From the NCBI RefSeq assembly GCF_001695855.1, contig NZ_MBSS01000068.1:62001-126000 (forward strand): a stretch of 64,000 nt of DNA. The letters are read 5' to 3'. The translations under genes were made by a program, and so were the position numbers. The notes beneath the pieces are model-generated. The model was not told the DNA's origin, did not search any database, and worked only from the letters and a program-made list of their open reading frames with translations. Source of the DNA: Ensifer sp. LC163 (GTDB lineage: Bacteria > Pseudomonadota > Alphaproteobacteria > Rhizobiales > Rhizobiaceae). Positions within the stretch are counted from its first letter, which is position 1. Each line of letters opens with the position of its first letter. Shown here piece by piece: positions 35,400 to 45,626 of this stretch.

Positions 35400-38267
35400 C
35401 TACGCCACGACTTGTGGCGGTTCCGGCTTTGCCAGCCCGCCGAGATCGGGTTCGCCGCAGCGGGCGAGGATTGCGCTGCGTACCGCGTCGCGCAGCCGCA
35501 GAACGGATCCGAAGTCCGTGCCCGACGGCGCAATCGGCTCGCCGATCTCGACGCTGAGCGGCACATGTCTCGGAAACCATTGATTGCTTCGGAGCATCGA
35601 TCTCGTTCCACGAATGACCCCCGGCAGGATCGCAAGGCCGGCTTCCGCCGCTACCTTGAACGCACCGAGATAGAAGCCTGAAAGACCGGCTCTGCGGGTG
35701 AGGGTACCCTCCGGAAAGAAGACCAGCACACGGCCCTCGCGGGCAAGACCTGTCAACGCCTCGGCATCCTGGAGGCTCGCGGAAACGTCGTAGCGTTCGA
35801 CGAAGGGAATACCGAGGCGCCGCAGCAGCGGGCCCGCGACGAAGTGCTCGGCCAGTTCCCTCTTGGCGACGATCGCTGGTTCGCCCGGAAGGCCGGCCGC
35901 CAGAACGAGCGCATCTGCATAGCTCGAATGATTGAAGACCAGCATCGCGCCGCTCTTCGGGATGCGCTCCGTTCCCCCGGTAGAGACGGACACGCCCATG
36001 ACTGCGAACGCAATGCGCGCAATCCACCGAACGGCACGCCAGCGCCAGGGGAGACGCGGGATAACGAGCACGGCGAGGGACCCGAGCAGCACTGCAACGC
36101 CAAGAACCGTCCACCACCAGGCTGCATACAGCGCCTCCCGAAAGAGCCGCGCAGAGCGCCACATCTGAGGGACGGCACTCAACAGTATCAAGCGTGTGAA
36201 TTGCAGCGCGAGGCTGTGTGGGGCGGATCCCATGCGGCCCGACTCGTAGAGCGCTTTCGAGGCGCTCCTGCGGATCTTGCCGCTCGATGTCTTGGGCACC
36301 GACCGCGGCGGGACCAGGACAACCTCGTCGGCCGGCGTGCCTGCGATGTCGGTCGTGACGTCGATCACGCGCGCCTGCAGCGATGCCCGTGAAGCCGGAT
36401 CGGTCTGGGCCGTCTCGGCGACGACCACCACTCGCTCAGTGCCGGAGTCCGGATCGGATGTGCCGAAGACCACGACCCCTCCCTTGCGTATTCCCGGCAA
36501 GGCCGCCGCCGCCTCTTCGATTTCTTGCGGATAGAGATGGCGACCGGCACGAATGATGATGTCCTTGACGCGGCCCGTGACGAAGACGTCGCCCCCGGCC
36601 ATATAGGCGCGATCGCCGCTGTCGAGCCAGTCGTCATGGAAGAGCGCGCGGGTCTTTTCGTCGTTTCGGAAATAGCCGGCCGTCGCCGAGGGACCACGGA
36701 ACTCGAGCCTTCCTTCCCGCCGTTCCTCGAGTTCATGGCCCGCTTCATCGACAATCCGAATCTCATGGCCGGGCAATGGCTGGCCGCAGGCCACGATTTC
36801 AAGGGCCGTATGGTCTTCCGGGCTGGCAGGTTCTGCCACGCCGCTTGTGGCCAAGCGATCGCGGTCGACGCGATCGACAACAGGCGGGCGTTCCAGCGGC
36901 GGAAAGGCGAGGCCCACCGAACTCTCAGCAAGCCCATAGACCGGGGCCACCGCCTCAGCGGAAAGGCCGTAACGGCCGAACCGCTCGATGAACCTGCGAA
37001 GCGTGCGCGCGCTCACCGGCTCCGCGCCATTAGCGACCATACGCAGCGAAGAGAGATCGAGGCCCTCCAGGTCGGCGTCGGCAACCTTATTGAGGCAAAT
37101 TTCGAAGCCGAAATTCGGCGAAGCGGAGAACGTCGCCCGAAAGTTGTGCATCGCCCACAGCCAGGCTGCCGGCCTTCCGAGGAAGCTCAGAGGCGACATC
37201 GCGTAAAGCGGCGCGGCATAGTAGAGGCATCCCAGCCACGCGCCGATGAGACCCATGTCGTGGTAGAGCGGCAGCCAGCTCACGACGATGTCGGCCGAAC
37301 TCGCCTGCATGGCGCCGCCCATCGCACGAATGTTGGAAAGCAGATTGGCGTGGCTCAGCACGACCCCTTTCGGGTCGCCCGTACTGCCGGAGGTATATTG
37401 AATGAGCGCGACGGCATTCGGGTCGCAAGATTGGGGAAGGTCCACCGCTGCTGCCGCGCTCTCTATATCGGCGACGCAATCGACCGCGTTCAACGTGTCC
37501 ACAAGCGCTCTGAGTAGTCCGGCGAGCCGCCGTGCCTCCGGCATTGTGATAAGCAGGCGGGCGCCCGCATTGCCGAGAATGCCGGCCTGGCGGCGGACAT
37601 GCTCCTCAAGCTGTGCAAGCCGTGTCGGGGGGTATATCGGAACCGGAATGGCGCCGGCGTAAAGGATCCCGAAGAACGCGACGAAGAAATCGATGCCGGT
37701 TGGCAGCATCAGTGCCACCCGGTCACCCGGAACAACGCCGCGGACAATCAGGCTACCGGCAATCCGGCGCGCTCTCGTCGCAAGTTCTCCATAGGTCAGG
37801 GCTCCGAGACTGGTCACCTCGTCCTGCAACACGGTCAGATGACGTCGGTCGGAATGCCGCGTCGCATGCCACTCCAGAGCCTCGACCAGCGTGCGCGCCT
37901 CAGTCGCGGCCGGTGCGGACGGCAGAACGGCAGCTGGCGGCGTACCAGCGGCGATCCGCTCCCCCGCTGGCTGTGCCCGCTCCAAGGCTTGCACAAGGTC
38001 AAGGACCGTCTCCGCCCCGGCGACGATTTCGGCGGGCAAATGCACGCGAAATGCGCGCTCGATCCGCAAGGCCAGTTCAGTCCGGCCGAGGCTGTCGATG
38101 CCGAGATCGCGTTCGATGCGGCTCGAAGGGACGACATCCATGGCTCGATCGTGCCGAGGATGCACTTCGCGCACAAATTCCTTAACGATCGCAATCATGT
38201 CGCGACCGCGCAAATCCTGCTCTTGAACAGGTGAAATCGGCTGCCCAGCTTCCGTCGCCATAAGCAA
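35400..38267 (-). CDS. Three-domain ACP / acyl-AMP ligase / PlsC-type acyltransferase
   Basis: The protein has 955 aa. An acyl-carrier domain (about 20-95) has phosphopantetheine Ser59 in RDLGIDSLGRTEL. An AMP-forming fatty acyl ligase (about 125-640) has IQYTSGSTGDPKGVVLSH, SWLPLYHDMGLIG, and the ending TSSGKIRRSASK. A hydrophobic segment (about 690-740) is followed by a PlsC acyltransferase (about 760-930) with NHSSYAD (His780 and Asp785) and FFPEGTLTRRAG. The ligase could load the ACP with a fatty acid and the acyltransferase could transfer it to a lysolipid or another acceptor at the inner membrane. The architecture resembles Aas-like salvage enzymes with an added ACP. It stands alone on its strand, near a BacA/YddA-like exporter. 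Confidence 0.87.
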   Translation of the reverse strand: MLMATEAGQPISPVQEQDLRGRDMIAIVKEFVREVHPRHDRAMDVVPSSRIERDLGIDSLGRTELALRIERAFRVHLPAEIVAGAETVLDLVQALERAQPAGERIAAGTPPAAVLPSAPAATEARTLVEALEWHATRHSDRRHLTVLQDEVTSLGALTYGELATRARRIAGSLIVRGVVPGDRVALMLPTGIDFFVAFFGILYAGAIPVPIYPPTRLAQLEEHVRRQAGILGNAGARLLITMPEARRLAGLLRALVDTLNAVDCVADIESAAAAVDLPQSCDPNAVALIQYTSGSTGDPKGVVLSHANLLSNIRAMGGAMQASSADIVVSWLPLYHDMGLIGAWLGCLYYAAPLYAMSPLSFLGRPAAWLWAMHNFRATFSASPNFGFEICLNKVADADLEGLDLSSLRMVANGAEPVSARTLRRFIERFGRYGLSAEAVAPVYGLAESSVGLAFPPLERPPVVDRVDRDRLATSGVAEPASPEDHTALEIVACGQPLPGHEIRIVDEAGHELEERREGRLEFRGPSATAGYFRNDEKTRALFHDDWLDSGDRAYMAGGDVFVTGRVKDIIIRAGRHLYPQEIEEAAAALPGIRKGGVVVFGTSDPDSGTERVVVVAETAQTDPASRASLQARVIDVTTDIAGTPADEVVLVPPRSVPKTSSGKIRRSASKALYESGRMGSAPHSLALQFTRLILLSAVPQMWRSARLFREALYAAWWWTVLGVAVLLGSLAVLVIPRLPWRWRAVRWIARIAFAVMGVSVSTGGTERIPKSGAMLVFNHSSYADALVLAAGLPGEPAIVAKRELAEHFVAGPLLRRLGIPFVERYDVSASLQDAEALTGLAREGRVLVFFPEGTLTRRAGLSGFYLGAFKVAAEAGLAILPGVIRGTRSMLRSNQWFPRHVPLSVEIGEPIAPSGTDFGSVLRLRDAVRSAILARCGEPDLGGLAKPEPPQVVA

Positions 38268-38823
38268 ACATTATAGCACAACGCGTCGCGTTCGTCTTGG
38301 TGCGTATCAGTAACGGAATTGCCGGCCACGGTTCTTTTGCGTGGAAACTATTGGAGGCACTGCAAGCCCGCTTACCTAATCCATCGCATATAGAGCACGG
38401 CCACGTCAGTATCAGACGTCCGTTCGGCCGTTGCTCCACACCGGCGTCCACTTTCGCGGTCCCGCGTCCACGGACATTTGTTCTTTTCCTGCTCCCTCCG
38501 CGATCGCTTAGGGACTATACTTGTTTGTAGCGTCTGTTGCAGTGAGGATCGTTGTTGCTCGCTGCCGTTGGCCTGGACGGTTTGATGCAACACACCGCAG
38601 CTGAAGACACTGCCGACTGACAGTCGCCATGGAATCGAAGCGTCACGCCTCCGTCATGACATCTGGTCAGGAACGTTTCAGGAGCCTTGAGGGTAGCGAG
38701 CTAGGCATCGAACCGGGGAGGAGTCAACCGGCACTCCGCTCTTCGCGGGGTGAGCGGCGAATGCAATAACAAGGGAACATCAGTGAGGGATGTACTGATC
38801 ACCGGCGGGGAGGCGCTGCACTG
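38268..38823. other. Intergenic region, no gene found
   Basis: The divergent promoter region between the acyl ligase (minus) and the ABC transporter (plus). No frame resembled a known protein. It is long for this genome and may have carried a lost gene. Confidence 0.4.
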
Positions 38824-40743
38824 GTGAAGCCGCAACTGGGAAAGCAGCCGCAGCCGACCCCCGTCTCCTCGATGCGCAGCTTCTGGGGGCTGATGTGGGC
38901 CTATTGGTTCTCCGACAGATGGCAGGAGGCTTGGGGACTGGCGGCGATCATCGTCGTGCTTACGGCCCTGTCGGCAATGGCTAGCGTCTGGTTCGCCGAG
39001 GCGTCGGGCGAACTTGTCAGCGCAATCGCCTTCCTCCACCATCCGGAAAACCCGACGACGCTCAAGTCGCTTCTGGCAAGCGCCGTGACCTTGGCCGCGA
39101 TCGTCGTGCTCAAGGAAGTCGGTTTCACCGCAGTCCGCCACTTCTTCTCGACGAGCCTGCATCGCAAGTGGCGCGCCTGGCTTGACCGGCGTTTCAACGA
39201 CGCACTGCTCGACCGCAACCATACGCATTTTCACCTGCAGCACGGGGCGGTGGACGCCGTTCTGTCCGACGCGGCAGTGCCGGACAATATCGACCAGCGC
39301 ATCCAGGAATCGATCAAGGGCATGACCGGCGGCGCCATCGGGCTTGCCATGGGCATCGCCGGCGTGGTCCTGTCGCTGCTCTTTGTCGGGGGCAAAATCA
39401 TCGAAACGTCCACCAAGGTCAGCGGACTGGAGTTCCTTGGCAGTTACGCCAGCGCCTGTCTGACGCTTGTGGCCGTCGTCGCCTATGTCCCCGCCAACAC
39501 GCTTTTGGCTGTGAAGATCGGAGCGATCCAGCAAAGGCTGGATGTCAGGATGCAATGGGCTGAAGGCAGCTACCGCCGCGAACTGACCACGCTCCTCCAC
39601 CGCAGTTTCCACGTCGCGGCCGCCGGCGGCGAGGAAGCACAGAACGGTGTTCACAGGCGGCGCTATCTCGACATTGACCGCACCTGGGCAAGGCTCAACA
39701 TTCTGACCGCGAGCTATATGGGTTTCGAACTCGTCTACAACTTTTTCAGCTCGCGCATCGTCGCCTACGCGCCCGGGCTGCTCCCCTATGTGGAGGCCAG
39801 GCTCAGCTTGCAAGCATACGTAACCGGCGCGGAGCTCGCCAATGCGATCATCAACGATTGTTCGTGGTTCATCCACGTCATGCCCGACATAGCGAGGCTC
39901 AGGGCGAATGCGGGCCGTATTGTCGACCTTGCAAAAGCCATCGAAGACGTGCAGCAGCCGCGCGATTTCTATGCCCACACCGGTCACGCCGAGCTGCACT
40001 ATACCCGGCAGGATCCTGAGTTCGGCTTGACGATCCGGCATCTTGAACTGATGCACCCGGGCGATGATCAACCCTTCGTCACGACCGGGCTCCTCCACTT
40101 CGACCGTGGCGAATGGACGCTTCTCGTCGGCGAATCGGGCAGCGGCAAGTCGTCGTTGCTCAACGCGTTCAACGGACTCTGGCCGCATGGCCGCGGCACC
40201 ATTGTCTTGCCCAGGAAGGTGCGGGCCCTCTATGCCGCGCAGGACATAAAGCTGCCGACAATATCGCTGAAGGAGCTGATTTGCCTCCCCGATCCCGTCG
40301 AGGCGCACTCAGATACTGAGGCCGCCGCAGCGTTGACAAAAGCCGGTCTTGCCGATTTCATCGGCGACCTTGCCGAGGAGGGGCGCGACAACCAAAGCTG
40401 GGACCAGCTTCTTTCCGGCGGTCAGAAGCAAAAGCTCGTTCTGGCGCGGATCCTGTTACTGCGCCCGGGGCTCCTGTTTCTCGACGAACCGACCAGCGCT
40501 CTCGACCGCGAGGCGGCGGTCGCCTTTCACCAGGCCCTCAAGGACGATTGCCCTGGCGCGACGGTGATCAGCGTCATGCACGACGCCACGCCTCCGAAAT
40601 CCGCAAGCGGCGAGGAGTTCTTTGACAACGTACTCGTCATCGCCGGTGGCTCATTGACCAAGACGCATCTGTCGAGACCGACAGGCGGCCCCGTCGGCCC
40701 CGCGCGCGTGAGGCGGCGTGGGGAAAAATGGCCCGTAGATTGA
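38824..40743 (+). CDS. Fused ABC transporter, BacA/YddA-like (ABC_membrane_2 plus ATPase)
   Basis: The protein has 639 aa from a GTG at 38824, with a GGGGAGG about 14 bp upstream. The membrane domain (residues 18-370) shows six helices in the SbmA/BacA style with FWGLMWAYWFSDRWQEAWGL at the start and RFFSTSLHRKWRAWLDRRF-like wording. The ATPase domain (about 400-610) has Walker A GESGSGKSS near 436, signature LSGGQKQKL and Walker B LLFLDEPTSALD. Homologues such as BclA import peptides, and ExsE-type members are linked to long-chain fatty acids. The divergent fatty acyl ligase makes a lipid role possible. Substrate not determined. Confidence 0.85.
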   Translation: MKPQLGKQPQPTPVSSMRSFWGLMWAYWFSDRWQEAWGLAAIIVVLTALSAMASVWFAEASGELVSAIAFLHHPENPTTLKSLLASAVTLAAIVVLKEVGFTAVRHFFSTSLHRKWRAWLDRRFNDALLDRNHTHFHLQHGAVDAVLSDAAVPDNIDQRIQESIKGMTGGAIGLAMGIAGVVLSLLFVGGKIIETSTKVSGLEFLGSYASACLTLVAVVAYVPANTLLAVKIGAIQQRLDVRMQWAEGSYRRELTTLLHRSFHVAAAGGEEAQNGVHRRRYLDIDRTWARLNILTASYMGFELVYNFFSSRIVAYAPGLLPYVEARLSLQAYVTGAELANAIINDCSWFIHVMPDIARLRANAGRIVDLAKAIEDVQQPRDFYAHTGHAELHYTRQDPEFGLTIRHLELMHPGDDQPFVTTGLLHFDRGEWTLLVGESGSGKSSLLNAFNGLWPHGRGTIVLPRKVRALYAAQDIKLPTISLKELICLPDPVEAHSDTEAAAALTKAGLADFIGDLAEEGRDNQSWDQLLSGGQKQKLVLARILLLRPGLLFLDEPTSALDREAAVAFHQALKDDCPGATVISVMHDATPPKSASGEEFFDNVLVIAGGSLTKTHLSRPTGGPVGPARVRRRGEKWPVD

Positions 40744-41054
40744 CGTGAGGAGCACGTCAGGCCGTTACCCGGTTCGACGCCTTCTTCGCTGGCCGATGGC
40801 GCGGTTCGGAACAGAAAAGGAACATGTCAGCTTGCTGTGCCTCCGGAAACCCTTGAGGCCGCGCTTCTTCGTCATCCCAGGTCTCAGGACCATTGCCGTT
40901 TCCCTCATGTCGTCTTTCTAGGGAACGGCCGCCATCTCGAAGGGTCCGGATGGGGCCTGCGGCGCGGGCACGGCTTGGCGGTCTGCGGTATTGCCTTCGC
41001 GATCCCAAGGTGCGAGCCTTCACACGCGGCGCTTTTGGCGCCCGGCGAAATAGC
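40744..41054. other. Intergenic stretch between converging genes
   Basis: No gene was found between the ABC transporter stop and the narK terminator. TGACGTG/CACGTCA (40741-40759) forms a small hairpin overlapping the transporter stop codon but lacks a T tract. Confidence 0.4.
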
Positions 41055-41111
41055 AAAAAAATGCCCGGCACAAAGTGGCCGGGCAAGAAGCAGGGCCTTG
41101 GCTCGGCCCTG
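41055..41111 (-). terminator. Rho-independent terminator of the narK gene
   Basis: Read on the minus strand, a first hairpin (41111-41091, CAGGGCC/GGCCCTG) is followed by a second (41085-41062, TGCCCGGC/GCCGGGCA) and then seven T residues (complement of the A run 41055-41061). The perfect 8-bp GC-rich stem followed by the T tract is a standard intrinsic terminator, about 55-110 bp after the narK stop. Confidence 0.85.
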
Positions 41112-41165
41112 CGGGGAAGCTCTTTCACCCCGAAGCTTTGGATATTTCAGGTCGCTCCGGACCAC

Positions 41166-42440
41166 CTATCGAGCAAAGGCGCCGGCTGGCATGTCTTCTT
41201 CGGCGTGGCGCTTGAACTGCCGTATTGAGGCGGTCATCCAGATAAGTGAAACCGCAACGATCGCGAAGAGCAGCATGAAACAGCTCGACCAGAGGCCGGT
41301 CGCATCCTTGAGAAAGCCGAAAGCGATCGGCAGGACGAAGCCGCCAAGACCGCCCATCATACCAACGATGCCGCCGACGGCGCCGACACTGGCGGGGTAA
41401 TAGGCGGGAATATGCTTGTAGACCGCCGCCTTGCCGAGGCTCATGAAAAAGCCGAGCACAAAGATCACGAAGACAAAGACGGCCGGGGTCACAGCAATCG
41501 GCATTGCTCCGCCCGCCCCACCTGCCGGCACGGATAGAATGAGCGTCGCCACGGCCGCGACGGAAAGCGTCGCGTACATGATCTTGCGTGCCCCGATCTT
41601 ATCGGAAAGCATGCCGCCATAAGCGCGGAAGATGCTGCCAGGGATCGAATAGGCTGCGGCGATCATGCCGGCGGTCTCGATGCGGAAACCGTAGACGCCG
41701 ACCAGGTAGCGCGGCAGCCAAAGCGACAAAGCAACGAAGCCGCCAAAGGCGAAGAAGTAGTAGAGAGCGAAGCGCCAGACCTGAATGTTCCGGAGCGGCT
41801 CGAACTCTTGCAGGAAGCTCTTTCGCGGAACTTGGTGATTGCGGCGCGCGCGAAACTGAGGGTCGTCGTTCGTGGAAAACCAGAAGACGACGGCCGTGAT
41901 GAGCAGCACTGCGGACCAGATTTGTGCGACGGTCTGCCAGCCGAAGGCAACGAGAACGAGCGGAGCCGCAAACTTGGTCACAGCTGCACCGACATTGCCG
42001 GCGCCGAAAATTCCGAGCGCCGTCCCCTGTTTTTCCGGCGGAAAGAAGGGCGACACATAGGCGACACCGACGGCGAACGAGCCACCAGCCAGGCCAATGC
42101 CCAGCCCCGCGAGCAGCATCTCGGGATAGGTCTTTGCGTGGGAGAGGAGAAACGTGGCAAGGGCTGCTGCCGTCATGGTGACGGTGTAGACGAGCCGGCC
42201 GCCATAGCGGCACGTCCAGATACCCAGCACAATGCGGATCAGCGAGCCGGTGAGGATGGGCATGCCAATCAGCAGGCCGAATTGCGCCTCGGTGAGGCCG
42301 AGTTCGTCTTTGATGCGCACGCCGATGATGGAAAAGATCGTCCATACGGCAAAACAGACGGTGAAGGCAGTCGCGGAGGTCCACAGCGCGCGCGCTTGCT
42401 CGCTTGCAGAGATCTCTTGTGTTTGATGAAGAGCGGACAT
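41166..42440 (-). CDS. Nitrate/nitrite transporter, NarK family (MFS)
   Basis: The protein has 424 aa from the ATG at 42440 (GGGAGATGCA before it); a longer frame from 42620 has no membrane-protein character. About twelve helices are visible. The two nitrate signatures are present: GIFGAGNVGAAVTKFAAPL in helix 5 and GIVGMMGGLGGFVLP in helix 11, each with the Gly-rich wording of nitrate/nitrite porters. It imports nitrate or exchanges nitrate for nitrite at the inner membrane. No nitrate reductase gene is in the window, so its partner is elsewhere. Confidence 0.88.
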   Translation of the reverse strand: MSALHQTQEISASEQARALWTSATAFTVCFAVWTIFSIIGVRIKDELGLTEAQFGLLIGMPILTGSLIRIVLGIWTCRYGGRLVYTVTMTAAALATFLLSHAKTYPEMLLAGLGIGLAGGSFAVGVAYVSPFFPPEKQGTALGIFGAGNVGAAVTKFAAPLVLVAFGWQTVAQIWSAVLLITAVVFWFSTNDDPQFRARRNHQVPRKSFLQEFEPLRNIQVWRFALYYFFAFGGFVALSLWLPRYLVGVYGFRIETAGMIAAAYSIPGSIFRAYGGMLSDKIGARKIMYATLSVAAVATLILSVPAGGAGGAMPIAVTPAVFVFVIFVLGFFMSLGKAAVYKHIPAYYPASVGAVGGIVGMMGGLGGFVLPIAFGFLKDATGLWSSCFMLLFAIVAVSLIWMTASIRQFKRHAEEDMPAGAFAR

Positions 42441-42949
42441 TGCATCTCCCGGCGCGTTGAACGCGCCATTCTCCTGTTGGTCCTGGAAACACCATGAGCG
42501 AAGACGACGCCCATCGGATTGGGCGCGTCGATCCTGTTCAGCAACTTTGCACTTGGCGCGCGACATTGGGCGCCTGCGACGGAATCCGCTTGGTCTCGAG
42601 ATCAGGAAAGCAAATAGCATGCCAGCTGGAGCGAAACTGGGTCCCTAGTGATTTCAATAACCTAGCGAGGCGGGTCCCAGCGGGGCGTTCGATGCTGTTC
42701 AAATAATAGCCCTCTGAGAGGGCATTGCTCAATTATGGTGCACTGCGGTGCGCCCGACCATCGCTTCCGCATACTCGCCATTTCAAAGGCACCGCGACTT
42801 CTTGGGTTCTATGCGTAGCTGTGTTGGCGGTGGGCCGATCTTTGATGCGGTGCAGCAACGAACCTGTCTTGACTAGTCATACTTTTCGCGGCTCCATGGA
42901 AACTGATCTGCTGGACCAACCAGTGGGTCAGTTGGAGGTGATGGTGGCG
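42441..42949. other. Divergent promoter region between narK and the GntR gene
   Basis: No gene was supported. A 15-bp site at 42688-42702 (TTCGATGCTGTTCAA) matches an FNR/NnrR-type dyad imperfectly (TTGA-N6-TCGA on the minus strand) and could serve narK. A 6-bp hairpin GCCCTC/GAGGGC follows at 42709-42723. Both are suggestive only. Confidence 0.3.
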
Positions 42950-43726
42950 ATGGACGGCAGCCCGATACTCACGCAAATGCCAAAGGTCGGGCAGAGTCTC
43001 GACCGGCGCACGGCTCGTGACCTCATCGCCGACAAGCTGATGGTGCTAATCGCCACCAACATGCTGCGCCCCGGCGACGTCTTGCCGGGCGAACGGGAGC
43101 TCGCCAATGTGCTTCATGTCAGCCGCGAGACCGTGCGCGGTGCCATCCAGACGCTCGCCGCGCGCGGTATCGTCGAGGTGTCTCAGGGCAGCCGCACACG
43201 GATCTGCAATGTCGATCTCAGCCATCTCACCGTTACCATCGCTTCGCCCAACGCCATCGACAGCTACGATCTCGACGATGTTCATGCGGCCCGGCTGCAT
43301 ATCGAGCTGAAGGTCGTCGGCGATGCTGCCGATCGGATTGATGAAGAGACGCTGGGCAAGCTCAAAAGCCTGCTCGAAGCGCAGAAGCTGTGTGGCGATG
43401 ACGCCATGCGCTTCCTGATCTGCGACCGCGAATTCCACATGGGAATCTATCGGGCTTGCGGAAACCCGCTGCTGTCCGATTTCGTCACCGATCTCTACAC
43501 CTACATGATGGACTACCGGCGCAGCGCGATGTCACGGCCGGGCGCTATCGATGCCAGCTATGACGACCACACCGAGATCGTGGAGGCACTGGAGCGGCGC
43601 GACCGGGACGCGGTGATCGCTGCATTTCGCCAGCATCTCACCCGGATCTACGACACGACGAAGGAACTGCTTGCGGGGAGCGGGCAGAAAAAACGGGAAA
43701 AGAACAAGAGCGGGACGGCAGGCTGA
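42950..43726 (+). CDS. GntR-family (FadR/FCD) regulator of the tetronate cluster
   Basis: The protein has 258 aa from the ATG at 42950; in-frame ATGs at 42941 and 42896 are alternatives, since the GGAGG at 42934-42938 suits none perfectly. The winged helix (about 20-90) has LRPGDVLPGERELANVLHVS and RETVRGAIQTLAARGIVEVS. The FCD domain holds the His-containing FLICDREFHMGIYRACGNPLL segment and DDHTEIVEALERRD. It lies 40 bp upstream of denD on the same strand and probably represses the D-erythronate arm of the cluster. No clear operator was spotted. Confidence 0.85.
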   Translation: MDGSPILTQMPKVGQSLDRRTARDLIADKLMVLIATNMLRPGDVLPGERELANVLHVSRETVRGAIQTLAARGIVEVSQGSRTRICNVDLSHLTVTIASPNAIDSYDLDDVHAARLHIELKVVGDAADRIDEETLGKLKSLLEAQKLCGDDAMRFLICDREFHMGIYRACGNPLLSDFVTDLYTYMMDYRRSAMSRPGAIDASYDDHTEIVEALERRDRDAVIAAFRQHLTRIYDTTKELLAGSGQKKREKNKSGTAG

Positions 43727-43766
43727 TCCGGCTGAGCCGGGCGGCAGACGGGGAGGTTCGCCGGAA

Positions 43767-44750
43767 ATGCATATCATGGTGATTGGAGCGGCCGGGATGG
43801 TCGGCCGCAAACTGGTGGAGAAGCTCGCCTCAGAGGAAGGCGCGCTTGGCTACGATATTTCCAGGCTGGCGCTGGTGGATGTGATCGAGCCGCCTGTGCC
43901 TCAAGGGCTGTCGCCGATCGCGAAGGCACTCGCGCTTGATCTGTCAACCGAGGACGCCGCTGGCAAACTGGTCGCTTTGCGCCCCGACGTGATCTTCCAC
44001 CTCGCGGCGATCGTTTCCGGTGAGGCCGAGGCTGATTTCGACAAGGGCTACAAGGTCAATCTTGACGGAACGCGGGCGCTCTTCGAGGCGATCCGCCATG
44101 AGAGTTTGCGGGAGCCCTACGTTCCGCGGGTCATCTTCGCCTCGTCGATCGCCGTTTTCGGAAAGCCTTTCCCGGAAAAGATCGGCGACGAGTTCTTTAC
44201 CACGCCACTGACGAGCTACGGTACGCAGAAGGCAATCTGCGAACTGCTTCTCGCCGACTATTCGAGGCGCGGCATTTTCGATGGCGTCGGCATCCGCCTG
44301 CCGACGATCTGCATCCGCCCCGGCAAACCCAACAAGGCGGCGTCCGGCTTCTTTTCCAATATTCTCCGCGAGCCGCTGGCAGGTCAGGAGGCGGTGTTGC
44401 CGGTGGACGAGAACTTGCGTCACTGGTTTGCAAGCCCGCGTTCGGCAGTCGGTTTCTTCATTCATGCCGCGCGGATGGATACGTCCGCGATCGGCCCGAG
44501 ACGCAATCTGACCATGCCTGGCCTTTCCGCCCTCGTTGGTGAAGAGATCGAAGCGCTTCGGCGTGTGGCCGGTCTGAAGGCCGTCAAGCTCATCCGCCGT
44601 GAGCCCGACCCGGTTATCCAGTCGATTGTTTCAGGCTGGGCGACCGATTTCGACGCGCGGCGTGCTTCCCAACTGGGTTTCAAAGCCGAAACCAACTTCG
44701 ACGAGATCATCAGGATCCATATCGAAGACGAACTCGGAGGACATATCTGA
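43767..44750 (+). CDS. denD: D-erythronate 2-dehydrogenase (extended-SDR/epimerase fold)
   Basis: The protein has 327 aa from the ATG at 43767, behind GGAGG. The N-terminal NAD motif is [26 protein letters not shown] and the catalytic YGTQK tyrosine-lysine pair ([17 protein letters not shown]) fit the SDR-extended family; [20 protein letters not shown] follows as in DenD. In the tetronate pathway DenD oxidises D-erythronate to 2-oxo-tetronate with NAD+. The call is strengthened by OtnI, OtnK, OtnC and LtnD in the same 14 kb. The following SDR gene starts 1 bp later. Confidence 0.88.
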   Translation: MHIMVIGAAGMVGRKLVEKLASEEGALGYDISRLALVDVIEPPVPQGLSPIAKALALDLSTEDAAGKLVALRPDVIFHLAAIVSGEAEADFDKGYKVNLDGTRALFEAIRHESLREPYVPRVIFASSIAVFGKPFPEKIGDEFFTTPLTSYGTQKAICELLLADYSRRGIFDGVGIRLPTICIRPGKPNKAASGFFSNILREPLAGQEAVLPVDENLRHWFASPRSAVGFFIHAARMDTSAIGPRRNLTMPGLSALVGEEIEALRRVAGLKAVKLIRREPDPVIQSIVSGWATDFDARRASQLGFKAETNFDEIIRIHIEDELGGHI

Positions 44751-44751
44751 G

Positions 44752-45528
44752 ATGGTCCGCGCTTTGAAATCCGGCGAAGGCAAGATCGCATTGGTGACGG
44801 GCGGCGGCACGGGCGTCGGACGCGGCATCGCCGGGGCCTTGAGCGCGGAGGGTTATACCGTCGTCATCACCGGCCGGCGCGCCGACGTGCTCGATAAAGC
44901 CGCTGGCGACATAGCGGTGCAAACGGGAGAAACCGTGCGGGCGATCGTTGCAGATATCGGCGACCCCGCTGCGGTCGCTCGCCTTTTCGAGGCGATCCGC
45001 AGGGAGTTCGGCCGGCTCGACTTGCTGGTCAACAATGCCGGTTCCACCGTGCCGCCAGTGTCGCTGGAAGATGTGACCTTCGAGCAATGGAGCGGTATTC
45101 TCGCCGCGAACCTCACGGGTGCCTTTCTCTGCACACAGCAGGCGTTCCGGCTGATGAAGGCGCAGGCGCCGCGCGGCGGGAGGATCATCAACAACGGCTC
45201 GATTTCGGCCCAGACGCCGCGGCCGAACTCCGCGCCTTACACGGCAACCAAGCATGCGATCACGGGGTTGACGAAGTCGACCGCGCTCGACGGGCGCAAA
45301 TATGACATCGCCTGCGGCCAGATCGATATCGGCAATGCCGCGACCGACATGACGTCGAAGATGAATTCCGGGGTGTTGCAGGCGAATGGCGCGACCGCCA
45401 GTGAGCCGACGATCCCGGTCGCGCATATCGCCGAAGCCGTTGTCTACATGGCAAGCCTGCCGCTGGAGGCGAATGTGCTGACGATGACGGTCATGGCGAC
45501 GAAGATGCCGCTGGTGGGGCGAGGGTAA
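44752..45528 (+). CDS. Short-chain dehydrogenase/reductase (classical SDR)
   Basis: A 258-aa classical SDR: cofactor motif [21 protein letters not shown], catalytic Ser in NNGSISAQ and YTATK (Tyr-x3-Lys), then a C-terminal half with [15 protein letters not shown]. It begins 1 bp after denD with GGAGG within the denD end, so the two are co-translated. It is not one of the five enzymes defined for tetronate breakdown. It may oxidise a related tetritol, a lactone precursor or another stereoisomer. Substrate unknown. Confidence 0.85.
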   Translation: MVRALKSGEGKIALVTGGGTGVGRGIAGALSAEGYTVVITGRRADVLDKAAGDIAVQTGETVRAIVADIGDPAAVARLFEAIRREFGRLDLLVNNAGSTVPPVSLEDVTFEQWSGILAANLTGAFLCTQQAFRLMKAQAPRGGRIINNGSISAQTPRPNSAPYTATKHAITGLTKSTALDGRKYDIACGQIDIGNAATDMTSKMNSGVLQANGATASEPTIPVAHIAEAVVYMASLPLEANVLTMTVMATKMPLVGRG

Positions 45529-45626
45529 GGGCAGTCGATCGGGAACCGGACGGGGTCCGAGTACGGCATGAGGAGGCCGCCGGACAATCCGCCGATTTCA
45601 GATGAAATTCACAGGGAGGAAAGTAT

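Noticed and set aside
38701-40308. A 535-codon open frame on the minus strand opposite the ABC transporter.
   Set aside because: The plus-strand gene has all Walker and signature motifs; the antisense frame has no recognisable domain and arises from high GC codon bias.
42688-42702. FNR/NnrR-like dyad upstream of narK.
   Set aside because: One half-site deviates (TCGA for TCAA) and it is about 250 bp from the start codon; could be chance.
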